Counted from the stretch's first letter, positions 23,501 to 37,683 are shown. The stretch: DNA of 64,000 nucleotides from Paramecium octaurelia (GCA_905182995.1 CAJJDP010000040.1:404607-468606); one strand, 5' to 3'. Translations and numbers: made by a program. Notes: generated from the letters alone by a model not told the origin.

Positions 23501-25799
23501 TCTTATCCAGTTTCAATTAACCATTAATAATAATTCTCTTTGAGAACTTTAACTTATTCATGACCTCTCTTTTCAGCAATTTTAATAGCTTCATCCCATT
23601 TATGTAAATCTTAATACATTCCCATAGCCTCATTAACTTCATTATGATTAAGTAACAATTCTTCAGCCTTATTAAATTGTTTATCTAATATGGCCAATTT
23701 AGACTAGACTTTGTAATATGATATTCCATCCTTCTTACCAGTCTCTTCATAATATTTTGAAATGAGTCTATTGATGCCTCTCAAATAGGATGCTCTGGCA
23801 ACATCTCCCAAAGCAGCATAACAATGTTCAGATACTGATAAATTTTACTCTTCCAAAGATAATTATGCTAACACTTTCCAATTGGCTTCAGTATCAGATG
23901 TCAATTCTAATTTATCTAAGATTGAGGCTGCCTTTTCAAGGTCTCTTCCTTCAATTGCAAATCCGAATTCAATTAAGGCTTAATCCAATTTATAAGCAAC
24001 TTTATTTTAACCTTCACTCACAATTACAGAAGTAGAACCAGCTTAAGTAGGTGTACTAGGAATTCTTTCAATTTCTTCAACATCGCCTTTAATTGTATAA
24101 AGTGTAACTTTGTCAGGATTTTCAATCGAATACCAAACACACAAATTGTTTCTGTTTTAAGCTACAATAACTTCACTTTCAGGTACCCATTAAGCATAAT
24201 TACAAAATGATAGAAGAGTGTGTTTAAATGCATTTTTTATTGAATATAGATACAATTATCTTCTCTTATCTCTAAATATTAGTCTGTTGGCATGAGAATT
24301 CAATTCTAAGAAATCAATCTTAGTATCATGAGCAATTGTAGCTATAATACTCTTTGTAGTTAAATCCTATATCTATAATGTTTGAAGATCCAATAAAAAT
24401 GCAATAACTTTAGTCTTATTCTGCCCAGTATAACTAACTTTAGCACTGATAAGTGAATTCTTCATATGTTCAGTTCTGCAAGTACCTAAAATACGATCAC
24501 TTCCATATTCAATCAATGTCAATTCTCCTGCATTGAATACCATACAAATATTTTCATTTGTAAAATCAAACTTTTCATTTCCACTTCCTCTCCAACTGAC
24601 TTCTGATGTCTTTCCTGTGGCCAAATCTCCCACAATCAAAGTTTCATGTGTTTTAGCAACTACGAATCTCTCTTTTTTGATGTCTATCTTTGATATTTCA
24701 GCCTATGACGATCTAATGACTGCTTATTAATTAGTTGATAACACTTAAATGACAATTTAAGATGGACCAATATAATTCAAATCATATTTTCCCTTAAATC
24801 TAATCTTTTTCATTGAAATATCCCATGCATCTACTGATCCACATAGAGATCCAGTAATCAATTTTGATGAGTCATTCTTCCAACACAATGCTGTTATTGT
24901 ATAATAATTCTCAATATGCTTTACTCCTATTTCTTCCCATTGAGATCTCTTTTGATTATATGTGTAAAGATAGAATCTATTAAAATTACCCAATACTATG
25001 ATATCTCCATTAGGACTACAAGCACCAACTGAGAAATCCTTGCATCTTTCATCTTAAGTGTAATCAAATCTTTAAACTAGATTTCCATAATTATCATAGA
25101 AGGAGACCTTTTGATCATTACCAGCTGCTGCCACATGTTATCCATAAGCCAATGCATATGGGATTGAATGATGTACTACTAACTTTTATGATTATTGAGT
25201 GTCTAAGTTGTAACTGTACACTGATCCATCAAGATGGCCTGATACAACCACATCTCCATCCCTATTGGTTGCCATACTTACTACATAGGATTCTGTAGTG
25301 AATGCTATTTGAGACTAATAACATTAGGAACTTGATTACTTTATTATTTTTCAAAAATCCAATCTTCACCTTTCCTTCTGCTAATCCAAATATGATGTCA
25401 TTTTCTCTTTATGCTGGCCATATCAATGTTGTTATTGAGGAAGAAGCTGGGAATTTATTGCAGATTGTCTTTTTCTCTTTAAATTTTGCACCAATCTTAT
25501 ATACATACACTATATTATCAGATTGAGCAACAGCTATCTTAGTTGAATCTGGAGAAAATTCAATTGCTCTCACCACATAAGATTTCTATTGAGTCTTATC
25601 TGATGGCTTCGTTGGGAAATTGTCCTCTTTACCCAATTAATCATTAAATAATAATATTTTCTATTTTATTATCTTCAACTCTTACTCTATCAGCTGTACA
25701 AACTCCCAGTTTTTAGCCGTTGTAAGACCATGCTAATCCACTCACTTTTTGCATGCCATCTAATGCAGGCATAATATTACAGGAATACTTAAGTTGCAT
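20522..25799 (-). CDS. IFT172: Intraflagellar transport protein IFT172
   Basis: A frame of about 1,740 codons. The N-terminus (MQLKYS...[16 protein letters not shown]) leads into two WD40 propellers. Tell-tale blocks match IFT172 closely: [70 protein letters not shown] and [17 protein letters not shown]. From about 24000 leftwards come TPR-like helical repeats ([38 protein letters not shown]) to the C-terminal [15 protein letters not shown]. Early introns lie at 25661-25685 and 25315-25339, both 25 bases, and others probably exist. IFT172 is a core IFT-B subunit needed at the ciliary tip for turnaround of IFT trains and for building cilia. Length and domain order equal those of animal IFT172, so the gene looks intact. 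A Cys pair (CPWC) closes the protein. Confidence 0.97.
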
Positions 25800-26130
25800 T
25801 AATTTATTTAAATATTAATGTCCCTTATATTAAATCAATCATCGATTTAAAATATTTAATCTATCTTTTATTGCACTATTTCAAATTTATATATATATAT
25901 AAATGATATATTATCTATAAGCATAAGTATTTTACTCATTGATATTGAAGTTGCTTGATCCTATCACATATAATTGAGATTGCTATATCAAAATTTTTAT
26001 TTGTTTTTGCCTATTCTATTTGTTTTCAAATTTAGAGAGCAATATTTCATTTTATATGCTTGTAATTAATGTAATCAAATAGATACCATAAGAAATTAAT
26101 AACCAAATAATTCTGCCTAATATAAAGTAA
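25800..26130. other. IFT172 upstream region
   Basis: AT-rich, with a short (TA)n run near 25885-25900. No gene is seen. It should contain the IFT172 promoter, but no specific element is recognised. Confidence 0.45.
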
Positions 26131-26650
26131 TAATAAATCAGAGTCTTTTTGTAGGGGATAGTGAAATTCGTTAAGAAAAGTTTATTTACTATGGTGATAT
26201 ATTGGAAATGCTTGCTTCCCTTTTCGAACTTTATCTTAGGATTTGGGGAGGCCTTCCAGATGAATTAACTCTAATTTATGATATTTGTAAGTTACCTTTT
26301 GAATGAACTCTTGTCGATTGCTAAGGTCTTATCTGGAACCTTAAAAAGAGGTTTTAGTTTTTTGAATTGATGACATTAGTTTTGTGGTACTAATTTAGTT
26401 TTATCAATAAAATTCAATTGTGAAAATGCTAATTATCATGTTATGATACACTTTTCTTCATTTTAATGATGCATCTATTGCGGAGATTGCTCATCTTCCT
26501 GAGTTTTAAAATGTGCTGTACTATTGGATTCCGAGTTGTCTGCATGGTAGTTGTTTAAGTTTTGAGATAAAGATAACAATTTATCTTTAATTTTGAATAT
26601 CTGTTCTCTTAATGATTATTGCTCATTTGCATCCAAATTAGACATTAACG
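26131..26650 (+). pseudogene. Decayed coding relic, unknown family
   Basis: The plus strand reads a clearly protein-like block near 26160-26310 (EIRQEKFIYYGDILEMLASL, then WGGLPDELTLIYDICKLPFE) that ends in TGA and then carries on in the same frame (TLVDCQGLIWNLKKRFQFFE). Near 26465-26580 a different frame gives SIAEIAHLPEFQNVLYYWIP. There is no ATG at the front, and TGAs and frame changes are not explained by GTA...TAG introns. I infer the remains of a gene just upstream of Piezo. The family is not recognised. Confidence 0.4.
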
Positions 26651-27110
26651 AATAATTTTAATTTTAATATCAAATATATATGAAATAGGTTAAACTCGAA
26701 AATAGATAAGCTCGAGTTTTCTATACTTAAGAAATTTCAAAAAGTCCTCTTTGCAAGATGGATACAATTTATAATACGCTAATGAAAGTGTAATGAAATT
26801 AAAATATTATTTTAATATTGATGGAATTGCAATTCAAAAGTTTGCAATTTATAGGGTTTTAATTTGAAAGGAAGTATTTTATGTTTGTATATAATGAGAA
26901 TTAAATTATGATTACAATTAAAAATAATATAGAATGGCCTCATATTTGTCGAATTTGTAAAACTCTATTTGCTTTCTCAAAATTATAGATCTGACATTTG
27001 GTTTGAAATTGCAAAGATTTTTGTGTAATTTATGAGGATCAACAAATGGATTAATATGAATATTTTTATAAATATATATTATGTAAGGAAATGATAGGTA
27101 ATCAGATGAC
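26651..27110. other. Piezo upstream region
   Basis: AT-rich DNA with no protein-like frame on either strand. It probably holds the Piezo promoter; no element is identified. Confidence 0.45.
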
Positions 27111-30100
27111 ATGTAGAAAGATGCTGAAATTAAAATGATTCAAGAAAGAGAACAGAATGAAGAGCTTTAACAATTAGAAGACAAAAAGTCTCTCTTTTCC
27201 AACACAACCCAAAGATGGATATTATGGATATTAGATTTAGTAGGATTAATTATTTTTCTTGGGTATTGCTATCTCATTCAAAGTTACCTCTCAACAATCT
27301 ATTTCTTGATATTCATGCTTATTATTCAGACCTGGGAAACCAAGTTGTACAAAATAGGTATGTTTGAGAAGAGGGATTCAGATAAAAAGGTATTTACTCT
27401 GCATATTGAAGGTTTACAAAGACCCAATGGATTTTCTAGAGAATTACCCTAAAATACGAGAATAGTAAAAGCAGAGGAAAACAATTGCAGGCGATAATCA
27501 AAACTTAGAGGATGATGTCACAGAAATATCTGGATTGGATGAAACCGAAATCAAGTACAAGCCCTTATATTGGATTATATTTAAAGACGAAAACTATGCT
27601 ATATGGATGTTTCTTCTGATATTTTCAGCATTGACTTTAGTAATGAAAGGGACTTTTATAGGAATAATTAAAAATGACCCTTAGCAAGCAGCAAATATCA
27701 TGACACAAGAGAATTACGAAGGTATTGAGATCTATTTCGAAATGCTAAAAAATAAAAAATTTGATATCTCCACTAAAGATTACGTTAAAATATTTTTACC
27801 GAACTCACTTATATTTATATTTTGCTGTTTTGTGATGGCTTTAAGGAGAGTCAAGAAAAAGAAATATTTAGAATAATTTGGAGAACCCATCAATAGATAA
27901 ATATTTTCATTCTATTTTATAATTATTTGGCTCTTTTTAGCAATAATTCTAATTAGTAATTAATCTATCATTGGATATATATACTTTATTCTGGAAATGA
28001 TTATTGGTTTTAGATTCTTTTAAAAGGAAGCTACGATAACCTAATTTGATAAAATGGTTTTGAAAATCCTAAAATTTACTTTAATAACCACATTATTAAT
28101 TGTTTATTTTGCTGGTACTCCAATAATCACCTAATTTGTGGGTCCGAATTCATTTTGGCCTTAATATTTTGGTTTAGATATTATGTATTGGATGAGGACA
28201 GATTATTAATGGAATGTAAGATATTATTCTGAAATAGAGTTACGTATTCATGGTTGGAGGCTTGATATTATTTGCATTCTTATGCATTGTGACTGAGCAA
28301 TTCGCAAATGAAGATAGGAAAATTATATTTAAAGATGCAATATCTGAGTGTACTACCCATTATGAGATTTATCAATTTAAAAAATAAAAATATAACACCA
28401 CGATAATAGAAGAAAAGGAAGCTCCTAATTTTTAAGGATAATAGAAAGAAGAAGAGGAACAAGAAATCCAGCTAAAATAATAACTTGCTGATGAAAATGA
28501 ATTAAAATAAATGATGCCTGGGTAACCAGTTAGAATGTCACATGTAGATGAAGGTGATGAAGAAGATAAAAATAAACTTCTATATAAATTAAACACAGCA
28601 CTATTTTCATTAGGAAATAAATTCACTAAATTTATTGATCAACCTATTGTCACTCTTAGACTACTCTAATTGTTGATGATCACCATTGTTATTATGCAAA
28701 AAACTTATGAGTCATTGTTGTCAGTTATTTGGATCATAATCACAGGTATTTTCTCATTTTTACAATCATAGGTTTCACACTACGTTATAATATTAATTCA
28801 ATTACCTCATTGATTTTGGCCTTTCCTTCAGTATTGATCAACTTTATTGTATTCTATTACTAATGCATACCTAATATGAATCGATCAAACAATCCTTTTT
28901 AGATATGTGATTCTAATGATACGGTATGTAAAAAAATTGGTTTCTTTTAACTCGATCAAGAATACAAATAAGTTATTAATGTAATTATTTACAATAGTTT
29001 TCTAGCTCCTTATTATGAATATTACTATTTATACAATATTTTTATTTCTTAGATAAGTTCATAAATATGATTATTATAAATCGGTATTGATGTCAGTTAA
29101 AAAATCCTAGTTGCAAATTTAAGATAAAAAAAAATAGCTGAAAGTAATTTAAAGTATAATTCAATTTAGGATGTAAGCTGGTTAACCTTAACTTTTGCCA
29201 TTTTATTAAAGGCCTCCTATGTTGTTGCTTTAATCATTGTTTACTGGATAGGATTCTTTGATGTCAACCTTATCCAAGGTGTGTTAGTAGTGTTTCTAAT
29301 GATTTTTATTATTAACGATTCCACACTCTGTATTTACAAGTAGAAAAATGAAAAGAATGAAGTTAGGGAATATGTTGTTCCATTCTCATTTAAATATTGG
29401 ATTGTATTTTTAATCTACATTTGTATCATCACTACTTTGAGATATGTATACATTTTATTCTTTATGGGATAAACGAATATTAATGAAGAAAAACAATGGA
29501 TTATAAGTTTGATTGGAATAAATAATTAAGAAAATTATGACATTCTATTTTGGGTCCTATTTTATTTTGCGGCTCTTCAATACGATTCATATAGATCCAA
29601 GATATACCTTAAATATTCAAATTAAATAGTTGATATATTCCTAGCAAAGATCAGTAATAAGTAAAAATAAACAAAAATAAGAACTACAATAGAAACTCTC
29701 TATTTGCTATTTATGAAAACTATTATTTGGATTACATTCACACTCAACATTTGCTTTATCATTTTTACACCGTTTTCTTTTGTAAATCTGGGATTATTTG
29801 TATTTATAGGTGGACTCTTCTTCTATTATACATTTCAATTCATAAGAGACAAAGTAAACTACAATTCCATGTCCAGATTTTGGTACTTATATTTGTATTC
29901 ACTTGTTATGGCATTTATAATTAGATATATATTTTAATTCATTTGTTTGCCTAGTTACAGTTAAATTACCGCATCTAGTCTAGAAAACCTATATAACAAT
30001 TTATAACTAAAATATCAATAATATGGATTCTACTAATATGATTAGAGTAGACTAAGAATTGAGTACTTGCCTGATATGATTGCGATATTCTTTGGAGCTA

Positions 30101-32799
30101 TTTCTTTGAACACCTATCAATTTTTTAAGGAAGCCTAAAAGAATAAGTTAAAATTGGCATCTATGACAAATCAAGTTCCAAACACAATAGAAAAACCGCT
30201 GTTATCAGCAGATTCATTATTAGAGCAGTCAGGTAGCAGTGATGTTGCGATTACTGATAAAATTGAGAAGCAATAATAGAAAGATTTAGAGGACTTAGTA
30301 AAGATTATGAAAATCAATATCTTAGATGAATATAAATTCCTTCAAAAACCTATAATGTTCATAGCGTAGATTAATACAGATTTGCTGACTTTATATGTTG
30401 TATTTTCTGTAGTCTTTTTTGTATAATCAATTGCATCCTTCATTATTTTAGTATTGTATTTGAGTTATTTTGTAACTGTTCATAATGCATTACTCGATAA
30501 TGTAGAAGAAAAAAATTTGCTGGCAAGACTGAAATAAAGTATGTATTCATATTAATTGTTTAGAAATTGTAAGTTTGAAAAAAAAATATGTTGATTACAG
30601 TGCTAAATCCACAGATCAAAATGACAATGAGGATGAAATAAATCTAGTCTAGGCTACAAATCTTATCACAATGACTAGAATGAGAATTCGTATTGAGAAA
30701 AAGGTTTCAATTTGGAAAATCTCGTTTAGTTTTAGTTGCTTTTGTGTATTTTTGACCTACCTATCGTAATATTTATCTTTAGTTATTTAAACTGATGATG
30801 AAAATGCATAGAAAGGAATTCTTGATACTTAATTAGGGTTATTTATATTTGGTACTTTTGCTTAAGAAATTTCTGGTACATAAACATGTTTTTGTGGATA
30901 GTTTGATCTCAGTAGTAGTTGTTATGGATCTCTCAATACTGGTTCATCCACTATTTTTGATGAGGTATTATTCTATTTAATACTTGTATTTGCAAATGTT
31001 GTTGATGCTGGATGCACAATGTTTCTTAAAGAATAACTAGAAAAGGAATAGGAAAATATCTAATCTTTTGAACATTAATTTTAAGAACAAAAATAAAAAT
31101 CTGAATCAAAATAAGTTATTTCAAGATCAATGATTCATACTTTGAAAGGTATTCACAATCAGGCTGAAGGTGATAGTCCTATTAGTTTCATATAAGAATA
31201 GTAAGAAATAGATGATTAAAACGAATTAGAAGATTTTAAGAAATAATATCCATTCCTAACTATTAATATTATTGATAAATATGATTAACCATAAGAATTA
31301 AGTTAGGATGACTTGAAGAAAATTTAAATAGCAGCCAAAGACATTAACTATTATAATAACAGATCTAGAATATTTAAATTAAACCTAACGACTGCTGGGT
31401 TTGTGACATTGCAAAGAGTCTTCATACTAATTTTATTATTCAATACTCTCTTAGCTAATAATATATTTTCTTTAGTATATTTGGGAGTAGCTACCTATTT
31501 ATTTTTGTAAAAAACTGGAGCTTCAAATATTAAAATTTTAAATACATTCTCTGTAGTTGCGATTTGGATATAATACATAATGATATACTTTTTAAATTAC
31601 GAAATAGAGGATAATGATAAATTGTTACCAGTCATGGCTTAGGGTTATAATAAAGATGTGTTCAGTGTAATTAAAATGGCTACAGTATTCTAAAATTATC
31701 CGTATTTCATTCCCTACCTTGGTTTTGATAATGGAGCAATTATGGATTGCTCTAAGTTTAACAATAACTCCATCCCTAATAACTCAACCGAGACTACTTT
31801 TTTAGAAAGTCATTATTGCCTTACTAATAATAGTATTGAATGGATCTTTATCTTAAATACTCTTGTGCTTTCGCTTATATATTTGTATTTCCTACTCCTA
31901 CAACACTTATCTAAATTGATTTTGTCTACAACTATTAAAATGGAGTTAGATTTGCAATTAACATAATCAATCTTATAAAAGCTTTACTCAAAGAGTAAAT
32001 TTACTATCTATCTAAATTATTAAACTTGGAAAAATCGAGTATATTCAACCATGTCAGGCATAATATAATAAGCAATTAAAATTAACCATATTGTTTTTAT
32101 TTCTATTATAATTTTATTGGCTTAGTCAAATAGAATACTTTTAAACTTTTTTGAGTTTATTCTGGCTGTATTGTTTTTAGTTATTTTTGAATTTGTGCTA
32201 ACCACTAACAGAGAATCAAATTTAAGAAGGGAAAGCATTTATTTTAAAGTTCTATTCTATTTAGCTGTATTTACAATATCAATGTACACAATCTTGAGAT
32301 TGCCATGGATTTTAAATTGGTGTGCTTCCTAAGCAGAGGAAAACTTCACTTAGGATTCTGATTTTTAGAATGAATTTATTTGCTTAGAAATATTTGAAAT
32401 GCGACTTGGAGGAATGATCTTTATATTATTCTTCATTTCCCTTCACTTTGATTTAATAAATTCTGAATAATTTATTGAATCTTTAAATAAATTTATGATT
32501 TTTGAATAATAATAAGCAAAAATGATATCAAGGGCACTTGCCTATCATAAGAATTTTAAGAAATTCACTGCCATTATTTAAGTATCAGTGTAAAAAGCAT
32601 TATTTAAAAAAACGTAAGAAAAGGCTTAAGATAAATTAAAAATGTGGCATGCAAAGTTGCTAGATAAAACTAAAGATAAAGTCATAATGGCAGATGAAAT
32701 ACAATTAGAATATTAACAATAATAAAATTAATAGTAATAATAATTAGAGAAACACTCAGAGTAATAAGAGTAAGAGTAAGTGTAAGAATAATAACAATA

Positions 32800-32875
<76 letters not shown>

Positions 32876-35800
32876 TAGTAATTACAAAAATAATAATTTG
32901 CTAGTGAATTGGAAATACCAATAAGAAAGGAAATGGTTAGTTAATTTGAAGTTGACTAAGAAGAAAGAAAAAGTGCAGAGATGCCAGAAGAAAAACTATT
33001 AAAAGATACTCAGTTTTAGGGTTTAACCAAATCATAAAAATCATGTATAGAAATAATTGCTTTCATTCAATCCTTCAATAATAAATTTAAATTTATGAGT
33101 TTACCCAATGTTATGGATTATCTACTATCCTAAAACATCATTTTAAAGAGAAGAGTATAATTCTCTTTAACTGATTTCCTTCAAGAAAATTACAGATAAT
33201 TTGAAGAGGAATTATTGTACATTGACTAATTTTATTCTCACTTACACAAGAAATTAAGAGCCGCTCCAAATTAAATGTTAGATGTCACAACAATAACAGA
33301 TGAGCTAATCTAGAAATTAGAAAAATCCTCATATAACAATTCTAAACTTGGTAGAAAAATGTAAAAAATTATCTCATCAATGAAGTTGACCTCAAAATTA
33401 TCAAAGTAAGCAATGCTTCAGTCTACCTATTCTATATCTCCATAAAAGCAATAATAAGGTTTTGATGAAGAGATTAGTTATGAAAAGTACATAAAATCAA
33501 CTGATTTGTATTTTGTAAAGATAGTAGATGACAAATAATTAATTGTTGTCGAAAATACCAAATACTCATCAGCTCTTACAAAACTGTCTTTAAGCATTCT
33601 AATATTTAGAATCATTACAGAAATTTTTAGCTTAATAATTACATATTGGATGCCTTTTTGCTTTTTGCTTATCATATTCTATTATTTAGTAGACAGTGGC
33701 CTATTAGGTGGTGTTTTACCATTTTTGTTATTTTCATGGATCTTGATTGATGAAAAGGTTTAATCAAAATTATTTTGGATAATTGCATTCACAATATATT
33801 TCTTCATATCTTTGTTGGTATTTGCTTATTCATTAAGTGGAGTAGTAGAAAAGTAATATCAAAAAAGGAATTATGGAAATAAAATGGCCTGGTATTATCC
33901 TCTTTATAACGGAAATCAAAGTATTTCATATGAAGTTATGTTAATGATTTTTATTATCTTTTAAGTTTATTTTGCCAAGCAATATGGAGTATATTATAAG
34001 AGCTTATTAGATATAGAAAATATATTTTAAGGATATCTAAGAATGAAAATAAATAAGTTTACAAAATATATTAAGAAATCTATTATTGAGAAATAAAATC
34101 TGTCTAAATAAGACGATCAAGACAAATTAGTTTTTGAAGAAGATTTATATGATTTACAAAATTAACAAGAGGATAATAATTAATTTTAATTGAAAGAAAG
34201 CATTGAAATAGAAAAAAGAATAATTGATGATCCCAAGATCTTGATATAGGATTCTTCTAATTTATTTGAAAGGATATTTTCTTACAAGTTTTCAAGACCT
34301 GGTGTTGACTTGTATCCAATTACAGCAAGTATCTAGATTTTAATTTTAATTTACACTCTAATCTTTTTTACCAATATGGTCAATGAATCAATAAAAATCA
34401 ATAACATTTTGAAAACTAATTAAATACCAACATCTTTAATATGGGCATTGTTAGTTGAATTCATATTGATGTTTTTTGAAAGATACATAACAATGAAAAG
34501 TAATGCAGATGTTATAGATAGTGACAATAAAAAGCCATCTTTTTTTTAGAAATATAAACTGTAATTTTTCTTGAAATTCCTCTTATAATTGTGCACAGTA
34601 ATTTTAATATATTGGTTGATTTTCTTAAAATTAGGGAATCCTTGGGGGGAAAATCCAATTTATGAACATGATTCTACTTCAGCAGCTTCATATTCTAAAT
34701 ATAAATCAAATGGTTATATTGAATGTTTCTTCATCTTATATTCAGCATATTTCACTGTATCTGCACTACAGTTGAGATTTGGTTATAAAAAACTAAAACT
34801 TAGAAACACTTTATTACAGTCCTATAATATGATATCATACGCAATAGCTTAAACTTATTATGCAATTCCATTTTTATTTGAACTCAAAGTACTAATGGAC
34901 TGGACATTCCTTAAAGTAAAAATGTATTAATTTATTATAGACTTCCTTAGATGTGTTTTAATGGTTTACTTTGGAAGACATTCATGGAATTATGTATTTT
35001 ACAAAAAATTAATCTAAGGGTTATTTAGAAAAACCATTAGGAAAAAGGATTTCTGGTTTTTAGAAATGCACTTGTGGTTGTTGTTTAGTTTTAGTAATCT
35101 TTGCTTGCATTTTTGGTCCTTTGATTCTGTTTTCAAGTTTAAATCCAGCATCAGAACTGAACCCTGTTAGAGGAGGAGAATTCTCACTTTCATTGATTAA
35201 CACTAAAACAGCCCTAAATGTTGTTTTATATTAAACTAATTAATTATATGGATTAGAAAACACTTTAGATAGTCAAAAAGAGATTGATTTAGCCTTAGAT
35301 TAAACTTGTACTAATTCAATTATTAATAATGCGCCAAAATCAGGAGAATTATAGCAATTTTAACTATTAAACTTTTCAAATACTAATTGGGATATTTCCT
35401 ATCCTTTATACTAACAATTACTAGAATAACTTAATGAAACAATAAATGGATCGGTAGCTCATGAATTTTTCTTTAATGTATCATTTATCTTTACGAGAGA
35501 TTAATAAAAAATCATCCCAACCAAAAATTACTTTTAATATCCTGGAAGCGGAAATGAATATTTAAAAGATCTTCCAGGTTAGAATGAAACCTCTTTACCA
35601 AAGTCAGTTTTATAAAATATTTCCTCATTATTGCAATGCAAAAATAGTCCAGAATCAAAAGATCCCCTTTAAATTGATTTATAGAACCTCTATATTGAAA
35701 CTGTATAATTATACTCCGCTGATGGAACGTCTTTCAAATCTAAACCTATTTATCTCAATGGAGTTGATAGTGTTGCAAGTGCTTACTTATCATTCTTTTG

Positions 35801-36378
35801 TTCTGGAACTTCTCCTTTGGATGGATAATCTTGGTGGACTCTTGTTTATAATGGTAATGCATGCTTGTTGGAAACATGTGGATAAACCCCGAAAAAAGAT
35901 TAGCCTAATGGTTTGATTATGTTTGTTGTCTCGGACACTTTCTCAACTCTAACTCAAGGATTTAGCATCATTACAATTTATACATCAGTTATCCTACTTA
36001 TTGGATCATTTATTCGATCATTTTTCTCTGGACAAATTTGGATGCTTGAATTCAAAGGGATGGTCCATCCTGATGATTTAATTATGATTTGCCAAGCTAT
36101 TTCTATTGCTAGATCTTAAAAAGATTTCAAGAGGTATTAAGTCTATAATTAGTTTTAGTGAAAATATTTTATACTTTGAACTGATTGATATTCTTAGATC
36201 CCCTGAAATAGTTAAGGTTATGACTGGAACATGGACTGAAGAACTTAAAAAAAAGGAAAATGAAAGAGAACAGTAAATGTAGTTAGAAAAAGAAGAACAA
36301 TAAATTTTACTATAATAATAAGAAAAGTAACAATAATAAGCGCAAAATAATAATGGATAAAAACTAAAATAAGATTGA
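27111..36378 (+). CDS. Piezo mechanosensitive ion channel
   Basis: A gene of about 3,000 codons with many short introns (for example 27390-27411 and 36134-36158). Dozens of hydrophobic helices fill the first two thirds, as in the Piezo blade. The C-terminal third is diagnostic. A beam/anchor region reads FELKVLMDWTFLK, then after a 25-base intron TSLDVFQWFTLEDIHGIMYF. The extracellular cap runs from about 35150 to 35900. The pore helix and C-terminal domain read IRSFFSGQIWMLEFKG and ICQAISIARS, then LYFELIDILRSPEIVKVMTG and TWTEEL. These equal the conserved Piezo C-terminus. Piezo trimers open under membrane tension to pass cations including Ca2+. Ciliates show mechanoreceptor currents, so a touch-sensing role is a reasonable inference. 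A glutamine tract (separate entry) sits in a cytoplasmic loop. The tail is Gln-rich. The gene ends at TGA 36376-36378. Confidence 0.95.
32789..32881 (+). repeat. (TAA)n microsatellite encoding 31 uninterrupted glutamines inside Piezo
   Basis: The run is mostly TAA with single TAG and CAA codons. In the Piezo frame every codon is Gln under the ciliate code, giving 31 in a row, flanked by further Gln/Glu-rich sequence from about 32700. Under the standard code the same tract would be nonsense. Its near-pure repeat makes it a likely length-variable site. Confidence 0.9.
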
Positions 36379-36417
36379 TTATTAAATTTATTTGCATAAA
36401 TATACATATAAAATTGA

Positions 36418-37305
36418 TCATTCCACTATTATGTCATCCTGCTATAGTTTTTCAATTACTTAAGCTTCTAATTTAAGTATATTATTTAATGCAGTTTAGT
36501 ATTTGTATTTTATTTCATTAATCTCTTACAACTTAGAGACGATTTCTTTATTTTCCTGTTGGTAGGATAAAATTGGCTGGGACTGATAATGGATTGTGCT
36601 AACTGGAGGTCTAGGAGATGGCACTTGTTAGTTCGAAAATCTCCAATCTTTATTGTTACGTTCCCATGAGCTCTTATGACTGTATCGATATGGTCGTTAG
36701 GGAGACCTAAAAGAATCTAAGTCTCTATATCTATCGGTATCTCGTTCCCTCTCTTTCTCCCTTTCTCTTTTCATCTCATCGATGGCCTCTATCACTTCAG
36801 CTTTTTGTTTCCTCCTTGTATCTTATTGTTATTGATATCTTGATAAATTGTCTTTTAGAACGTCAATGGTCTAATTTAATTGTTAAATATGTTAATCCAA
36901 TTACTATCTTTCATTTTACAATAGTCCAATTTAATCTTCTAAATCCAGAATCACATTTCTTTGGTATTCAATCGTATCATAGAGATCCTAAACATCATCT
37001 TGTTACAATTTATTTTATAATTCATTGATCTTATTTTCATAAGCTCTTCTTTCTGCATAGAATTCTATATCTTTTGTGTTGATTTATGATCTCTGCAATA
37101 CTTCCAAATGTTGTCTCAACTCATATAACTCATTTTGTCTTTGCTTCTCATATTTCAATATCAATTCTTTCCAATTTTCAGCTTCTGGGTACTTTTGCAC
37201 ATTGCTTTGCAATAATAAATCTATTCTCTTCATAAATTCTTTAATCATTTGCTACTTTTCCTATTCATGTTGCTCTTTTAGCTTTTATACAATATTATCG
37301 TTCAT
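36418..37305 (-). CDS. Coiled-coil protein with Arg/Ser/Pro-rich C-terminus, function unknown
   Basis: A single intronless frame of 295 residues from ATG 37305 to TGA 36420-36418. Residues 1 to about 170 are heptad-rich coiled coil (NDNIVQKLKEQHEQEKQQMI; LKYEKQRQNELYELRQHLEV; LDLEDQIGLLQNERQQLDQH). Then comes a highly charged stretch (EMKREREKERERDTDRYRDL), a Ser/Pro/Tyr-rich part (RSPQRPYRYSHKSSWE; QQVPSPRPPVST) and a final short helix. No enzyme domain is present. Such proteins in ciliates are often structural (basal body, cortex) but nothing specific proves it here. It converges on Piezo: the two stop codons are only 39 bp apart. Confidence 0.8.
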
Positions 37306-37683
37306 ACTATTAAAATTTATTTTATATATATACTCCAATAATTATATTTTCTTTAGTAGTAGTGCAAAAATTATATATAAATTAGAGTAACGTAGGATAA
37401 GGTTGTAGTTTAATTGGATATTGATTCATGAGATTACTAATGAATATTTTATAGAATGCGATATTATCGTTTATTATTAACGAATTATATACATAGATGT
37501 ATCAATTTGGATAAAACTTATATAAAACTAGGAGGTAGGAGCAAATAACCAAAATCTTAATAATTTTGGTGGTAGTTAAAGATGATTTAATGTCGATGTA
37601 AACGAACTTAAAGAAGAGTGAGAATTGAATATTTAGATAATAAATTTATTTAAAAATTATATTTTTCATTTTAAATTAATTAA
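37306..37683. other. Shared divergent promoter region
   Basis: 378 bp between the divergent coiled-coil and multi-pass membrane protein genes. AT-rich with no open frame of note. Presumably contains both promoters. Confidence 0.45.

Noticed and set aside
28280-28626. Minus-strand frames of 60-64 codons inside Piezo
   Set aside because: They are antisense shadows of the Piezo coding sequence.
32700-32890. The (TAA)n run as a noncoding microsatellite between genes
   Set aside because: It lies in frame inside Piezo, and under the ciliate code reads as glutamine without interruption.
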